The notes beneath the pieces were generated by a model that saw only the letters and a program-made list of their open reading frames with translations, was not told where the DNA came from and made no database searches. Below, piece by piece: positions 1 to 5,488 of a DNA stretch of 14,317 nucleotides. The stretch lies in assembly GCA_001798105.1 (NCBI GenBank), contig MGRI01000090.1:3330-17646 (forward strand). Reading direction: 5' to 3'. The translations under genes were made by a program, and so were the position numbers. The DNA comes from Deltaproteobacteria bacterium RIFCSPHIGHO2_02_FULL_40_11. Lineage in GTDB: Bacteria > Bdellovibrionota > JACOXK01 > 2-02-FULL-40-11. Within the stretch, counting starts at the first letter, position 1. The number at the start of each line of letters is the position of its first letter.

Positions 1-302
1 CTTCGCAGATGAAATTGAAAAAACACGTAGACCGGCATCTCTTTAACCCCGTGACCAATATTCGACTGGGGGTAAAATACTTGGCACATTTAAAACAACG
101 GTTTGGGCACAATCAAATGCTTTATTTATCCGCCTACAATTGGGGGCCCACACGCATCCGAAATCTATCTCAAACAAAAGCTTTAAGCTGGGATCATTTG
201 GGCTATGCAAAAAAAGTTTTATCCGTATACGACCATCTCAAACGCCGCCAAAAGGTTTGGGTTGCTAAGCTGAGTCCAAAACTTCAGGCAATGCAGCAGT
301 AA
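1..302 (+). CDS. lytic transglycosylase (SLT domain), C-terminal fragment
   Basis: The reading frame is open from base 3 to the TAA at 300-302, so this is the 3' end of a gene that begins before the window. The visible part carries the end of an SLT (soluble lytic transglycosylase, lysozyme-like) domain: NIRLGVKYLAHL, then LYLSAYNWGPTRI, which matches the family's 'N...G..YL' helix and the 'AYN.GP..' motif. Family members cleave the MurNAc-GlcNAc bond of peptidoglycan in the periplasm with a single catalytic glutamate. That residue would lie upstream and cannot be checked here. After the motif there is a basic tail of about 45 residues with no further domain that I recognise. No terminator is seen directly after the stop. 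The ATG at 9 is an internal Met, not a start. Confidence 0.85.
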   Translation, partial: SQMKLKKHVDRHLFNPVTNIRLGVKYLAHLKQRFGHNQMLYLSAYNWGPTRIRNLSQTKALSWDHLGYAKKVLSVYDHLKRRQKVWVAKLSPKLQAMQQ

Positions 303-479
303 AAAACATTAGACAGCCTCCTTCTGCGACCTTGATAGTTTAAAGCATTGATTTTACTGAATTTTTTAAATACCTACTCAAAACTGCTCAATTACTATAC
401 ATTTCTAACGCGCTTCTAATCTAACGAAAACAGTCTAAAAACCCTGTTATTTCATGGCATTAAGCTGTTTTTTGGGAAA

Positions 480-495
480 TGGCACACGGGTTGCA
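480..495 (+). promoter_or_regulatory. sigma-54 (RpoN) core promoter
   Basis: TGGCAC-N5-TTGCA is a full match to the -24/-12 consensus TGGCAC-N5-TTGC. GG lies at 481-482, GC at 493-494, and exactly 10 bases separate them. Start of transcription is predicted near 506, giving a leader of about 71 nt before the lipoprotein ATG at 577. Sigma-54 promoters need an enhancer-binding activator. A weak inverted repeat (AACAG-N10-CTGTT, 429-448) lies about 35-50 bp upstream, but its role is only a guess. Confidence 0.72.
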
Positions 496-520
496 CATAT
501 ATTAAGTAAAAGGTGTTGTT

Positions 521-550
521 GTCATCCTGAGCCCGAAGGGCGAAGGATCT
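521..550 (+). repeat. REP-like palindromic repeat, copy 1 (5' leader of lipoprotein gene)
   Basis: The element begins GTCATCCTGAGCCC and ends GGGCGAAGGATCT. It folds as ATCCT/AGGAT outside and GCCC/GGGC inside, with a GAA loop. Its outer ends match those of the copy at 1596-1626 and partly those of the copy in nusA. It lies inside the predicted leader transcribed from the sigma-54 promoter, 26 bp before the ATG. Confidence 0.75.
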
Positions 551-576
551 TAAAAATAAAACGGGGTGTTGTGTAT

Positions 577-1353
577 ATGAAAACGTATCGATTTAAAAAT
601 TTAATCTTAATTGGAATTGTAGGCATTTTTTCAATGGTTCAATTGGCATGCGAAGTGCCTTGGGAGAAAAAGCCCATTGATGAACCGAATCCGTATTCAA
701 ATTTTGGGGCTTTGGCGCCCGATGATCCAGACTTAAAAATCTTAGTTCAAACCAAAGAAAAAGTTTCGTGGATTGGAAATCGCGAAGTGAAAAGACTCAA
801 AGTTATTACAGAGCAAGAATTTGATTCTAAAACAGGCTATATCTTTATTGGGCGTGTTTACGATGAACCCCGCAATGGTTTTTCCATGCCTGTGTATGAG
901 TATTTTTTATCAGAAGGGTCTTTTGCCCAGACCCAGATGCAGGGGCAACCTTATTATATTCAATTGGCGTGGGGCTTTCGCGTGGATGTTCAAGAATGTG
1001 TTTCACCCTATACCTATAATCCATATGTTGATATTGTTTGTCCTGTTGAAGGCAATAATATTTCCAAAGAACCTTTATTTTATAGTTATGGCATTGAAAA
1101 CCCAGGAGCAGGGATTTATCAATTAAACCAATATGGTTCCCAGGGACAACCCATTTATTCTTTAAATGGCAATGACGTCACAAATTTTTATAGTACGCTG
1201 TCTCAATTTTATGGTCCCATTTTAGATATTAATTTGAACACATTGGAGCTTTATACGGGCAACCTCGAAATCAATCAGCATCCATTGAGCAATCCTTCGC
1301 ATATTTACATCTATGCGCCGACGCAAAGAGATATCGATCAGGGCCGGTATTAA
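577..1353 (+). CDS. predicted lipoprotein, unknown function
   Basis: This is a 258-residue protein with a lipoprotein-type signal peptide: basic n-region (MKTYRFK), hydrophobic stretch LILIGIVGIF, then VQLAC with Cys25 as the probable lipidation site. The -3 residue is Gln, which is not ideal for a lipobox. I chose the ATG at 577 because the signal peptide begins there. The in-frame ATG at 454 would translate the palindromic repeat and lies upstream of the promoter. Position 563-566 (GGGG) is a weak ribosome binding site. The mature part is rich in Tyr, Asn, Gln and Pro and looks beta-rich. Two cysteines about 16 residues apart (QEC and IVC) could form a disulfide. I recognise no family. It is a single-gene unit between a sigma-54 promoter and a terminator, so it may be made under a specific condition. 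Confidence 0.8.
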   Translation: MKTYRFKNLILIGIVGIFSMVQLACEVPWEKKPIDEPNPYSNFGALAPDDPDLKILVQTKEKVSWIGNREVKRLKVITEQEFDSKTGYIFIGRVYDEPRNGFSMPVYEYFLSEGSFAQTQMQGQPYYIQLAWGFRVDVQECVSPYTYNPYVDIVCPVEGNNISKEPLFYSYGIENPGAGIYQLNQYGSQGQPIYSLNGNDVTNFYSTLSQFYGPILDINLNTLELYTGNLEINQHPLSNPSHIYIYAPTQRDIDQGRY

Positions 1354-1372
1354 AAATTCGTTTTTTACCCCT

Positions 1373-1418
1373 AAAAGAGGTGATGATTTCCCCCAATCCC
1401 CCTCATCACCTCTTTTTT
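1373..1418 (+). terminator. Rho-independent terminator after lipoprotein gene
   Basis: A perfect 14-bp stem pairs AAAAGAGGTGATGA (1373-1386) with TCATCACCTCTTTT (1403-1416). The loop is a C-rich 16 nt, and a T run continues to 1418. It starts 20 bp after the lipoprotein stop codon. The A run on the 5' side means it could also act on the opposite strand. Confidence 0.9.
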
Positions 1419-1554
1419 CTTACCAAAGTGATCCAGCAGAAACGGTCAGGCCTTGCAAAAAACGTCATTTTGCGTTTTACAAAAAAACTTTAAAGTAACA
1501 ATCTGCGTCACATGTAACCCTTTGAAATAACTTGTCTATTTTGTGTTCTCAGTT

Positions 1555-1583
1555 TTGACCCATCCCCAATCTGGCGGTATACT
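1555..1583 (+). promoter_or_regulatory. sigma-70 promoter of the YbaK-family gene
   Basis: The -35 box TTGACC (1555-1560) and the -10 box TATACT (1578-1583) are separated by 17 bp. Each differs from consensus at one base. The start of transcription is predicted near 1590, which puts the palindromic repeat at 1596-1626 at the very 5' end of the mRNA. Confidence 0.75.
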
Positions 1584-1595
1584 AAAAGTAATTAA

Positions 1596-1626
1596 GTCAT
1601 CCTGAGCGCGTAAGCGCGAAGGATCT
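1596..1626 (+). repeat. REP-like palindromic repeat, copy 2 (5' leader of ybaK-like gene)
   Basis: The element begins GTCATCCTGAGCGCG and ends GCGCGAAGGATCT. It folds as ATCCT (1599-1603) with AGGAT (1620-1624) and GCGC (1606-1609) with GCGC (1614-1617). It has the same outer sequence as copy 1 but a different inner stem (GCGC in place of GCCC/GGGC), with pairing kept. It ends only 4 bp before the AGGAGG-type ribosome binding site. Confidence 0.8.
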
Positions 1627-1643
1627 ATGAGGAGGTGGTACGT

Positions 1644-2117
1644 ATGCCGATGGCAAGAAGCTTATACAAATACTTAAAAGGACATCATGTGTCTTATAAA
1701 AATTTGAGATGTCCCACAAATTATTCAGCACAGCAATTGGCGCATGCCAAACATATTTCTGGCTACGATGTTGCAAAAACTGTGGTGTTGAAAACAGACG
1801 ATGGTTTTGTGGTGGGCGTTACCCCAGCCTGTTATCGTGTGGATTTTGGAAAGATGAAAAAACTTTTGGGAACCCAAGAACTTCGTTTGGCCACAGAAGC
1901 TGAAATTCAAAAATTATTTCCAGATTGTGAATTGGGGGCCATGCCGCCTTTTGGAAATATTTACAATGTGCCCGTTTATGTGGACCAGCATCTGAAAGAA
2001 AATAAAGCCATTGTCTTTGCAGCAGGGTCTCATACGAATGCGATTCAAGTGAAGTACGGTGATTTTGAAAAATGGGCGAAACCTAAGCTGGGCGATTTTT
2101 CAAATCCACTCAGCTAG
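1644..2117 (+). CDS. YbaK/ProX-type aminoacyl-tRNA deacylase
   Basis: This 157-residue protein belongs to the YbaK/prolyl-tRNA-synthetase-associated domain family, which hydrolyses mischarged tRNAs (for example Cys- or Ala-tRNA-Pro) in the cytoplasm. Visible family features are the conserved Lys45 in DVAKTVVLK, the GAMPPFG loop at 98-104 and AGSHTN at 127-132. The length is normal for a free-standing editing protein. The ATG at 1644 is preferred because GGAGG (1631-1635) sits 8 bp upstream. The ATG at 1650 is possible, and the GTG at 1635 would overlap the ribosome binding site. The exact tRNA substrate cannot be told from the sequence. The gene has its own sigma-70 promoter and converges on ridA with a 4-base overlap of stop codons. 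Confidence 0.88.
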   Translation: MPMARSLYKYLKGHHVSYKNLRCPTNYSAQQLAHAKHISGYDVAKTVVLKTDDGFVVGVTPACYRVDFGKMKKLLGTQELRLATEAEIQKLFPDCELGAMPPFGNIYNVPVYVDQHLKENKAIVFAAGSHTNAIQVKYGDFEKWAKPKLGDFSNPLS

Positions 2118-2124
2118 CTGAGTG
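2107..2124. other. 18-bp perfect palindrome holding both convergent stop codons
   Basis: CACTCAGCTAGCTGAGTG reads the same on both strands. The TAG of the ybaK-like gene (2115-2117) and the TAG of ridA (2114-2116 read on the minus strand) are both inside it. In RNA it could form a 7-bp hairpin with a CUAG loop on either transcript. No T run follows on either side, so it is not a standard intrinsic terminator. Confidence 0.7.
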
Positions 2125-2500
2125 TGGCGATGGTTTCAATCTCAATGAGCACATTTTTGGGAAGGCGAGAAACTTCAACCGCTGATCTGGCCGGTGAGTT
2201 TTTTCCAAAATATTTTCCATAGATGTCATTGACGGTTACAAAATCATCCATGTTTTTTAAAAACACGGTGGTTTTTACCACATGCTCCAGGGTGAGTCCT
2301 TTGGCTTCCAAAAGACCTTTGATATTTTCTAAAACGCGTGTGGTTTGTTGAACAATGTCTTTACTTTCAATGAGTTGATTTGTTTTTGGGTCAATGGGAA
2401 TTTGTCCAGAACAAAAGAAAAGTCCGTTGGTTTCAACAGCTTGACTATAGGGCCCAATGGCGCTTGGGGCATTTGGCGTTTGAAAGGTTTTTTTATCCAT
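2114..2500 (-). CDS. ridA: RidA family enamine/imine deaminase
   Basis: This 128-residue protein is a full-length RidA (YjgF/YER057c/UK114) member. These are trimeric cytoplasmic enzymes that hydrolyse reactive 2-aminoacrylate and other enamine/imine intermediates released by PLP enzymes. The visible signature includes APSAIGPYSQAV at 11-22, GQIPIDP at 32-38, the catalytic Arg105 in SPARSAVEV and Glu120 in LIEIE. I chose the ATG at 2500 because the family begins close to this point and in-frame codons upstream run into the neighbouring gene's start region. No good ribosome binding site is seen ahead of it. Only 21 bp separate this start from the divergent gene at 2522, so any promoter must overlap that gene's 5' end. 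Confidence 0.92.
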   Translation of the reverse strand: MDKKTFQTPNAPSAIGPYSQAVETNGLFFCSGQIPIDPKTNQLIESKDIVQQTTRVLENIKGLLEAKGLTLEHVVKTTVFLKNMDDFVTVNDIYGKYFGKNSPARSAVEVSRLPKNVLIEIETIATLS

Positions 2501-2521
2501 ATAGAATGAGGTATACTTAAA

Positions 2522-3241
2522 ATGATGGGGTCTAAAAATCAAGGACAAAGTACTGTAGAGTACGTTTTAATGGTGGGGCTTGCCATTTTTACCGTATCTT
2601 CATTGGGACTGTATTTTGCACCCGAAGGCTCGCCCTTTGATCGGGCTTTAGACACAGTGAAAGAACAGATAATTAGCCGTGTTGCGGGGGGGAAACTGGT
2701 TTCACATTATAAAAAAGATGCGCTCCCCGCTGGCCAAAGTGGTGGCCCAGGGGCTTTCCCCTCTGGTTCTGGGGGAAGTGAGGGGCAAACGGCACACCTG
2801 GGCGGGAGTGGCTCCGCAGGCGGTGGTATGGGCGGTAATGCGGGGGCCACTGATATATCCCAAGCACAAGGAGGTGGCTCTGCACCTCAGTTTTTAGGAC
2901 AAAGCGGAAGCGGAGGTCGTGGACAGGGCGCCTTGGGTGAAGCTCAAAGTGGCGAAGATATGGGAACAGGAAGTACCGTGGGCGGGGGATCGGTTCGGGC
3001 CAAAGAGAAAAAGACAGACAGCGGGTCCTTTGAATCTCAAAAAGAAGAATCTCCTGAGGCTCAAAAAGAAGAAAAGGGCGCTTCAGGGAGTGCCTACTTA
3101 TATGGAGAGGAAAAAGCCTCAGAAAAAACGGGCGTATCCATGAACTGGATGAAATATTTTTTAATTTTACTCATTCTTATTTTAATCTTCTATCTTTTGT
3201 TTCAAGTTTTTTCTGCCTCAAAGCAAGGGCGAAAACGTTAA
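2522..3241 (+). CDS. pilin-like class III signal protein with second C-terminal membrane anchor
   Basis: This is a 239-residue protein that I cannot assign to a named family. The N-terminus has a type IV/Flp-like prepilin motif: short leader, Gly8, then QSTVEYVLM. If a prepilin peptidase cuts after Gly8, Glu falls at +5 and Tyr at +6, as in Flp pilins and TadE-like pseudopilins, and a hydrophobic segment follows (about 15-32). Residues about 65-165 are a Gly/Ser/Gln-rich low-complexity stretch. About 160-200 is Lys/Glu-rich. Residues about 209-229 form a second transmembrane segment ending in a basic tail (KQGRKR). Flp pilins are usually under 80 residues and have a single hydrophobic segment, so this layout is unusual. 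GAGG at 2508-2511 is the likely ribosome binding site. ATG 2525 is an alternative start. The next gene lies 31 bp downstream and is probably cotranscribed. Confidence 0.8.
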   Translation: MMGSKNQGQSTVEYVLMVGLAIFTVSSLGLYFAPEGSPFDRALDTVKEQIISRVAGGKLVSHYKKDALPAGQSGGPGAFPSGSGGSEGQTAHLGGSGSAGGGMGGNAGATDISQAQGGGSAPQFLGQSGSGGRGQGALGEAQSGEDMGTGSTVGGGSVRAKEKKTDSGSFESQKEESPEAQKEEKGASGSAYLYGEEKASEKTGVSMNWMKYFLILLILILIFYLLFQVFSASKQGRKR

Positions 3242-3272
3242 GCTTTCCCAGAACTTTTCCGATAAGTAATGT

Positions 3273-4262
3273 ATGAAAAAAATACTTCTTTTCTTTTGTT
3301 TGGGCTTTTTTTTAGGGGCATCTTTCGCGCAAGAAGCACCTCAAAATCATATTTATACGTATCAAACAATATTCGACTTACCGAATGGCTTGCGCCAAAA
3401 AGCAAGTGTCTTAATCGATGAAATCAATGGAAAAATAAAAATACGTTTTTTAAATTCTGAAGGTGAAATTGAAAGAAGATACGACACCCGAGATCACGGT
3501 GTATTTGGTCCAAAAAGTAGCGCTGTTATTGACCAACAAATGGAGCATGCCTTTGTGGTTCGAAAACAGGAAGGTCAATGGGGTGTGCATGTGATGTCTA
3601 TGACAAAAAACGCAGAAGGGAAATTTCAATTTACGCCCTTTAATCAAGCCAACTTAACAGAGGAAAAAATCATTCCATTGGCAAAGTTTATAGGGAAAGA
3701 TCACGTAGGAAATCCTGTGGAAGCCTATTTTAACCCCTGCGAAAATCAAATTTCTATTTTAAAAAATGGGGCATCTGTTTTAACCGAAGATCTTTTCTTA
3801 CAAGGAAATGAATTTACAGGAATTCGAACAACGACACCGTCAGTTCGAACGGTTTTTAATTATGACTTAAGCTATCGAAAAGTGACAGATGAAGAAGAAG
3901 ATGTCAATGGCATGTACCGAGCAGGGATGGCTTGGGACAGCGATCATGCCAATGAACTTCGACTCAATTTACCTAAGCAAGAAGGAACGGCCATGAGTCC
4001 TTTTGATAAAAAATTCGAAAACACAGATAAAATTGTTTTAAGATCCCAAACCCCAGTGGACTTTAATGATTGCTTACAAGAAAAATTAAGGGGAGCAGAA
4101 AATATTGTATCTGTTCGCAGCGAAGAAGTACGTGTTCAAATGAGCTGTCCAGCTGGACAAGAAGATTTGTTTCGGGACATGGAAGAAAGGGTTCGGCAGA
4201 TGCCTGACCCCATTCGCAGACGCTATCGAGACCCAGACGATGCCTTTGATAGTGGATTTTAA
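3273..4262 (+). CDS. secreted protein of unknown function
   Basis: This 329-residue protein has a clear Sec signal peptide: MKK, a hydrophobic core (ILLFFCLGFFLGA), and probable cleavage after SFA near residue 19. It has no lipobox in position and no other transmembrane stretch. The mature part is highly charged and holds three cysteines (NPCEN, NDCLQ, MSCPAG). It ends in an acidic/arginine-rich tail (MPDPIRRRYRDPDDAF). The early part (SVLIDEINGKIKIRFLNSEGEI) looks like alternating beta strands. I do not recognise a family. No convincing ribosome binding site precedes the ATG at 3273. The gene follows the pilin-like gene by 31 bp on the same strand, so a joint envelope or surface role is possible but unproven. 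Confidence 0.78.
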   Translation: MKKILLFFCLGFFLGASFAQEAPQNHIYTYQTIFDLPNGLRQKASVLIDEINGKIKIRFLNSEGEIERRYDTRDHGVFGPKSSAVIDQQMEHAFVVRKQEGQWGVHVMSMTKNAEGKFQFTPFNQANLTEEKIIPLAKFIGKDHVGNPVEAYFNPCENQISILKNGASVLTEDLFLQGNEFTGIRTTTPSVRTVFNYDLSYRKVTDEEEDVNGMYRAGMAWDSDHANELRLNLPKQEGTAMSPFDKKFENTDKIVLRSQTPVDFNDCLQEKLRGAENIVSVRSEEVRVQMSCPAGQEDLFRDMEERVRQMPDPIRRRYRDPDDAFDSGF

Positions 4263-4381
4263 ATGAGTGCTTAAAAAATAATCAGTATAATTTCATTTTC
4301 AGAATAATATAAGTTATTGAAATAACTCATGAAATTAACCTATCCATAAGTGAAACTGAACAATCTTTACACATGTCATTT

Positions 4382-4406
4382 CTGTCGTTTCAAACGACAG
4401 TTTTTT
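4382..4406 (+). terminator. perfect palindrome with T run: terminator (or activator site)
   Basis: CTGTCGTTT-C-AAACGACAG (4382-4400) is a perfect inverted repeat followed by six T residues (4401-4406). It gives a hairpin of about 8 bp with a 3-nt loop and U tract, which fits an intrinsic terminator 120 bp after the stop at 4262. It is also centred about 70 bp upstream of the -24 element of a sigma-54-like promoter, where an enhancer-binding protein could sit. Confidence 0.7.
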
Positions 4407-4459
4407 ACAAATCAGTAATTTCTAGGGAATATCAAGTACTTACAGTTTGGTGAAAATTT

Positions 4460-4475
4460 AGGCATACATTTTGCT
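4460..4475 (+). promoter_or_regulatory. probable sigma-54 promoter of outer-membrane protein gene
   Basis: AGGCAT-N5-TTGCT has GG at 4461-4462 and GC at 4473-4474 with the required 10-bp gap. The -12 TTGC is perfect. The -24 element matches 4 of 6 bases (AGGCAT against TGGCAC). The predicted start is near 4486, giving a leader of about 54 nt before the ATG at 4540. No better sigma-70 pair was seen in this gap. Confidence 0.5.
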
Positions 4476-4539
4476 TCTATACCGAAACGTCCTGTTAAAT
4501 GTTTGCAGGATTTGTATCAAAAAAGGGGGAAATAAGACC

Positions 4540-5337
4540 ATGACACAAAAAATATATTTAAAGACTTTATCGATTTCGATGGTCTTGGGGATGGGGTTAC
4601 TGACGTCGCCCATTATTGCAGAAGAACTTTCACCGATGGAAATTACATCTGCAAAAATGGAAAAAGTGGTTCAAGCGAGTATGCCACAAACGGTGCCGTC
4701 TCAGCCACATGACAGTCGAATTGGATTACGTGTGACACCACAATTTGGGTTTTTAGGTTCTGCCGATGGCAATCAGTATTTACTGAATAAATTTACATCC
4801 GGCGTTTCTACGGAGCTGACATTGTCGCCCAATGTTTCCATTGAAGGCGTGTTTCGATATGCAAGATACAACGTTCGGCCAGACATTGCAGTGAACAGCA
4901 CTGCCAGTGGATGGACGAGCAATCAATTTATCCCAGGGCAAAGTGGGCAAGGAAGTATCACACCCATCGGCGATATGCGCCAAATTACCGTGGGAGCAAA
5001 TTTGCGGTACGAACTTTTCCCACATTCAATTATGACGCCTTTTATTGGGGGTGGATTGGCTTACTTTGATAACGAGTTTATTTCAAATGGATATATGCGT
5101 ATGACACTGCCACAACATGTGTACGGTGCAACGATCTTAAGTGGGATGAAGCTTCGATTGAGCCGAGAAGTGGCCTTGGTAGGGAGAGCTGAAGCAGGCC
5201 AGCTTTTGAATAATAAAAATGGACGGATTTATTGGGGGCAGCCGTATGGAGATGGCTCAAGCCTGTATCCAAACACAAGTTTTCGATCCTATGACCAATA
5301 CTATGTGATTACAGCAGGGGTAAGTTTTGGAATATAA
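4540..5337 (+). CDS. outer-membrane beta-barrel protein
   Basis: This 265-residue protein has a Sec signal peptide (MTQKIYLKTLSISMVLGMGLL..., probable cleavage after IIA near residue 27). The mature part has alternating beta strands typical of small 8- to 10-strand barrels: IGLRVTPQFGFLG, GVSTELTLSPNVSIEGVFRYARY, ITVGANLRYELFP, MTPFIGGGLAYF, GATILSGMKLRLSREVALVGRAEAG and the last strand YYVITAGVSFGI. The glycine-rich FIGGGLAYF strand and aromatic girdle residues resemble OmpA-like or OMP_b-brl domain proteins. The family's usual terminal Phe is replaced by Phe-Gly-Ile. There is no peptidoglycan-binding domain. The ATG at 4540 is chosen because the signal peptide starts there and a GGGGG tract (4525-4529) lies about 10 bp upstream. 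The gene stands alone between a sigma-54-like promoter and a terminator. Ligand or function is unknown. Confidence 0.82.
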   Translation: MTQKIYLKTLSISMVLGMGLLTSPIIAEELSPMEITSAKMEKVVQASMPQTVPSQPHDSRIGLRVTPQFGFLGSADGNQYLLNKFTSGVSTELTLSPNVSIEGVFRYARYNVRPDIAVNSTASGWTSNQFIPGQSGQGSITPIGDMRQITVGANLRYELFPHSIMTPFIGGGLAYFDNEFISNGYMRMTLPQHVYGATILSGMKLRLSREVALVGRAEAGQLLNNKNGRIYWGQPYGDGSSLYPNTSFRSYDQYYVITAGVSFGI

Positions 5338-5389
5338 ACATTAAACGCGATTCATAAAAGTTAAATCCTTGTGGCTGGTGTCATAAGGT

Positions 5390-5437
5390 AAGCAGGTAGC
5401 GCGAAATTTAGGGGGGTAGCGTTACCTGCTTTTTTTT
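5390..5437 (+). terminator. Rho-independent terminator after outer-membrane protein gene
   Basis: The stem pairs AAGCAGGTAGCGC (5390-5402) with GCGTTACCTGCTT (5419-5431). These are 13 pairs with one G-U wobble and a 16-nt loop. The T run extends to 5437. It starts 53 bp after the stop at 5337. Confidence 0.9.
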
Positions 5438-5488
5438 GCCTAGAATTTGCGCTTGACTCTCTTCCTAAATTTGTTACACCCACCCCGA

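Noticed and set aside
302..480. Terminator or small RNA after the SLT gene fragment
   Set aside because: No stem followed by a T run and no convincing sigma-70 promoter were found. The stretch is AT-rich without clear structure.
454..576. Upstream in-frame ATG extending the lipoprotein gene by 41 codons
   Set aside because: The extension would begin upstream of the predicted sigma-54 promoter, would translate the palindromic repeat (CCCHPEPEGRR), and would bury the lipoprotein signal peptide.
1459..1478. Small inverted repeat AAAACG...CGTTTT in the gap before the ybaK-like gene
   Set aside because: The stem is only 6 bp with a loop of 8 nt, in an AT-rich region. It is too weak to call a terminator or operator.
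5436..5475. Promoter for the five-gene unit: TTGCCT-N5-TTGC (5436-5450) as a sigma-54 site, or TTGACT (5453-5458) as a -35
   Set aside because: The sigma-54-like site lacks one of the two essential -24 G residues. TTGACT has no convincing -10 at 16-18 bp. The promoter of this unit therefore remains unassigned.
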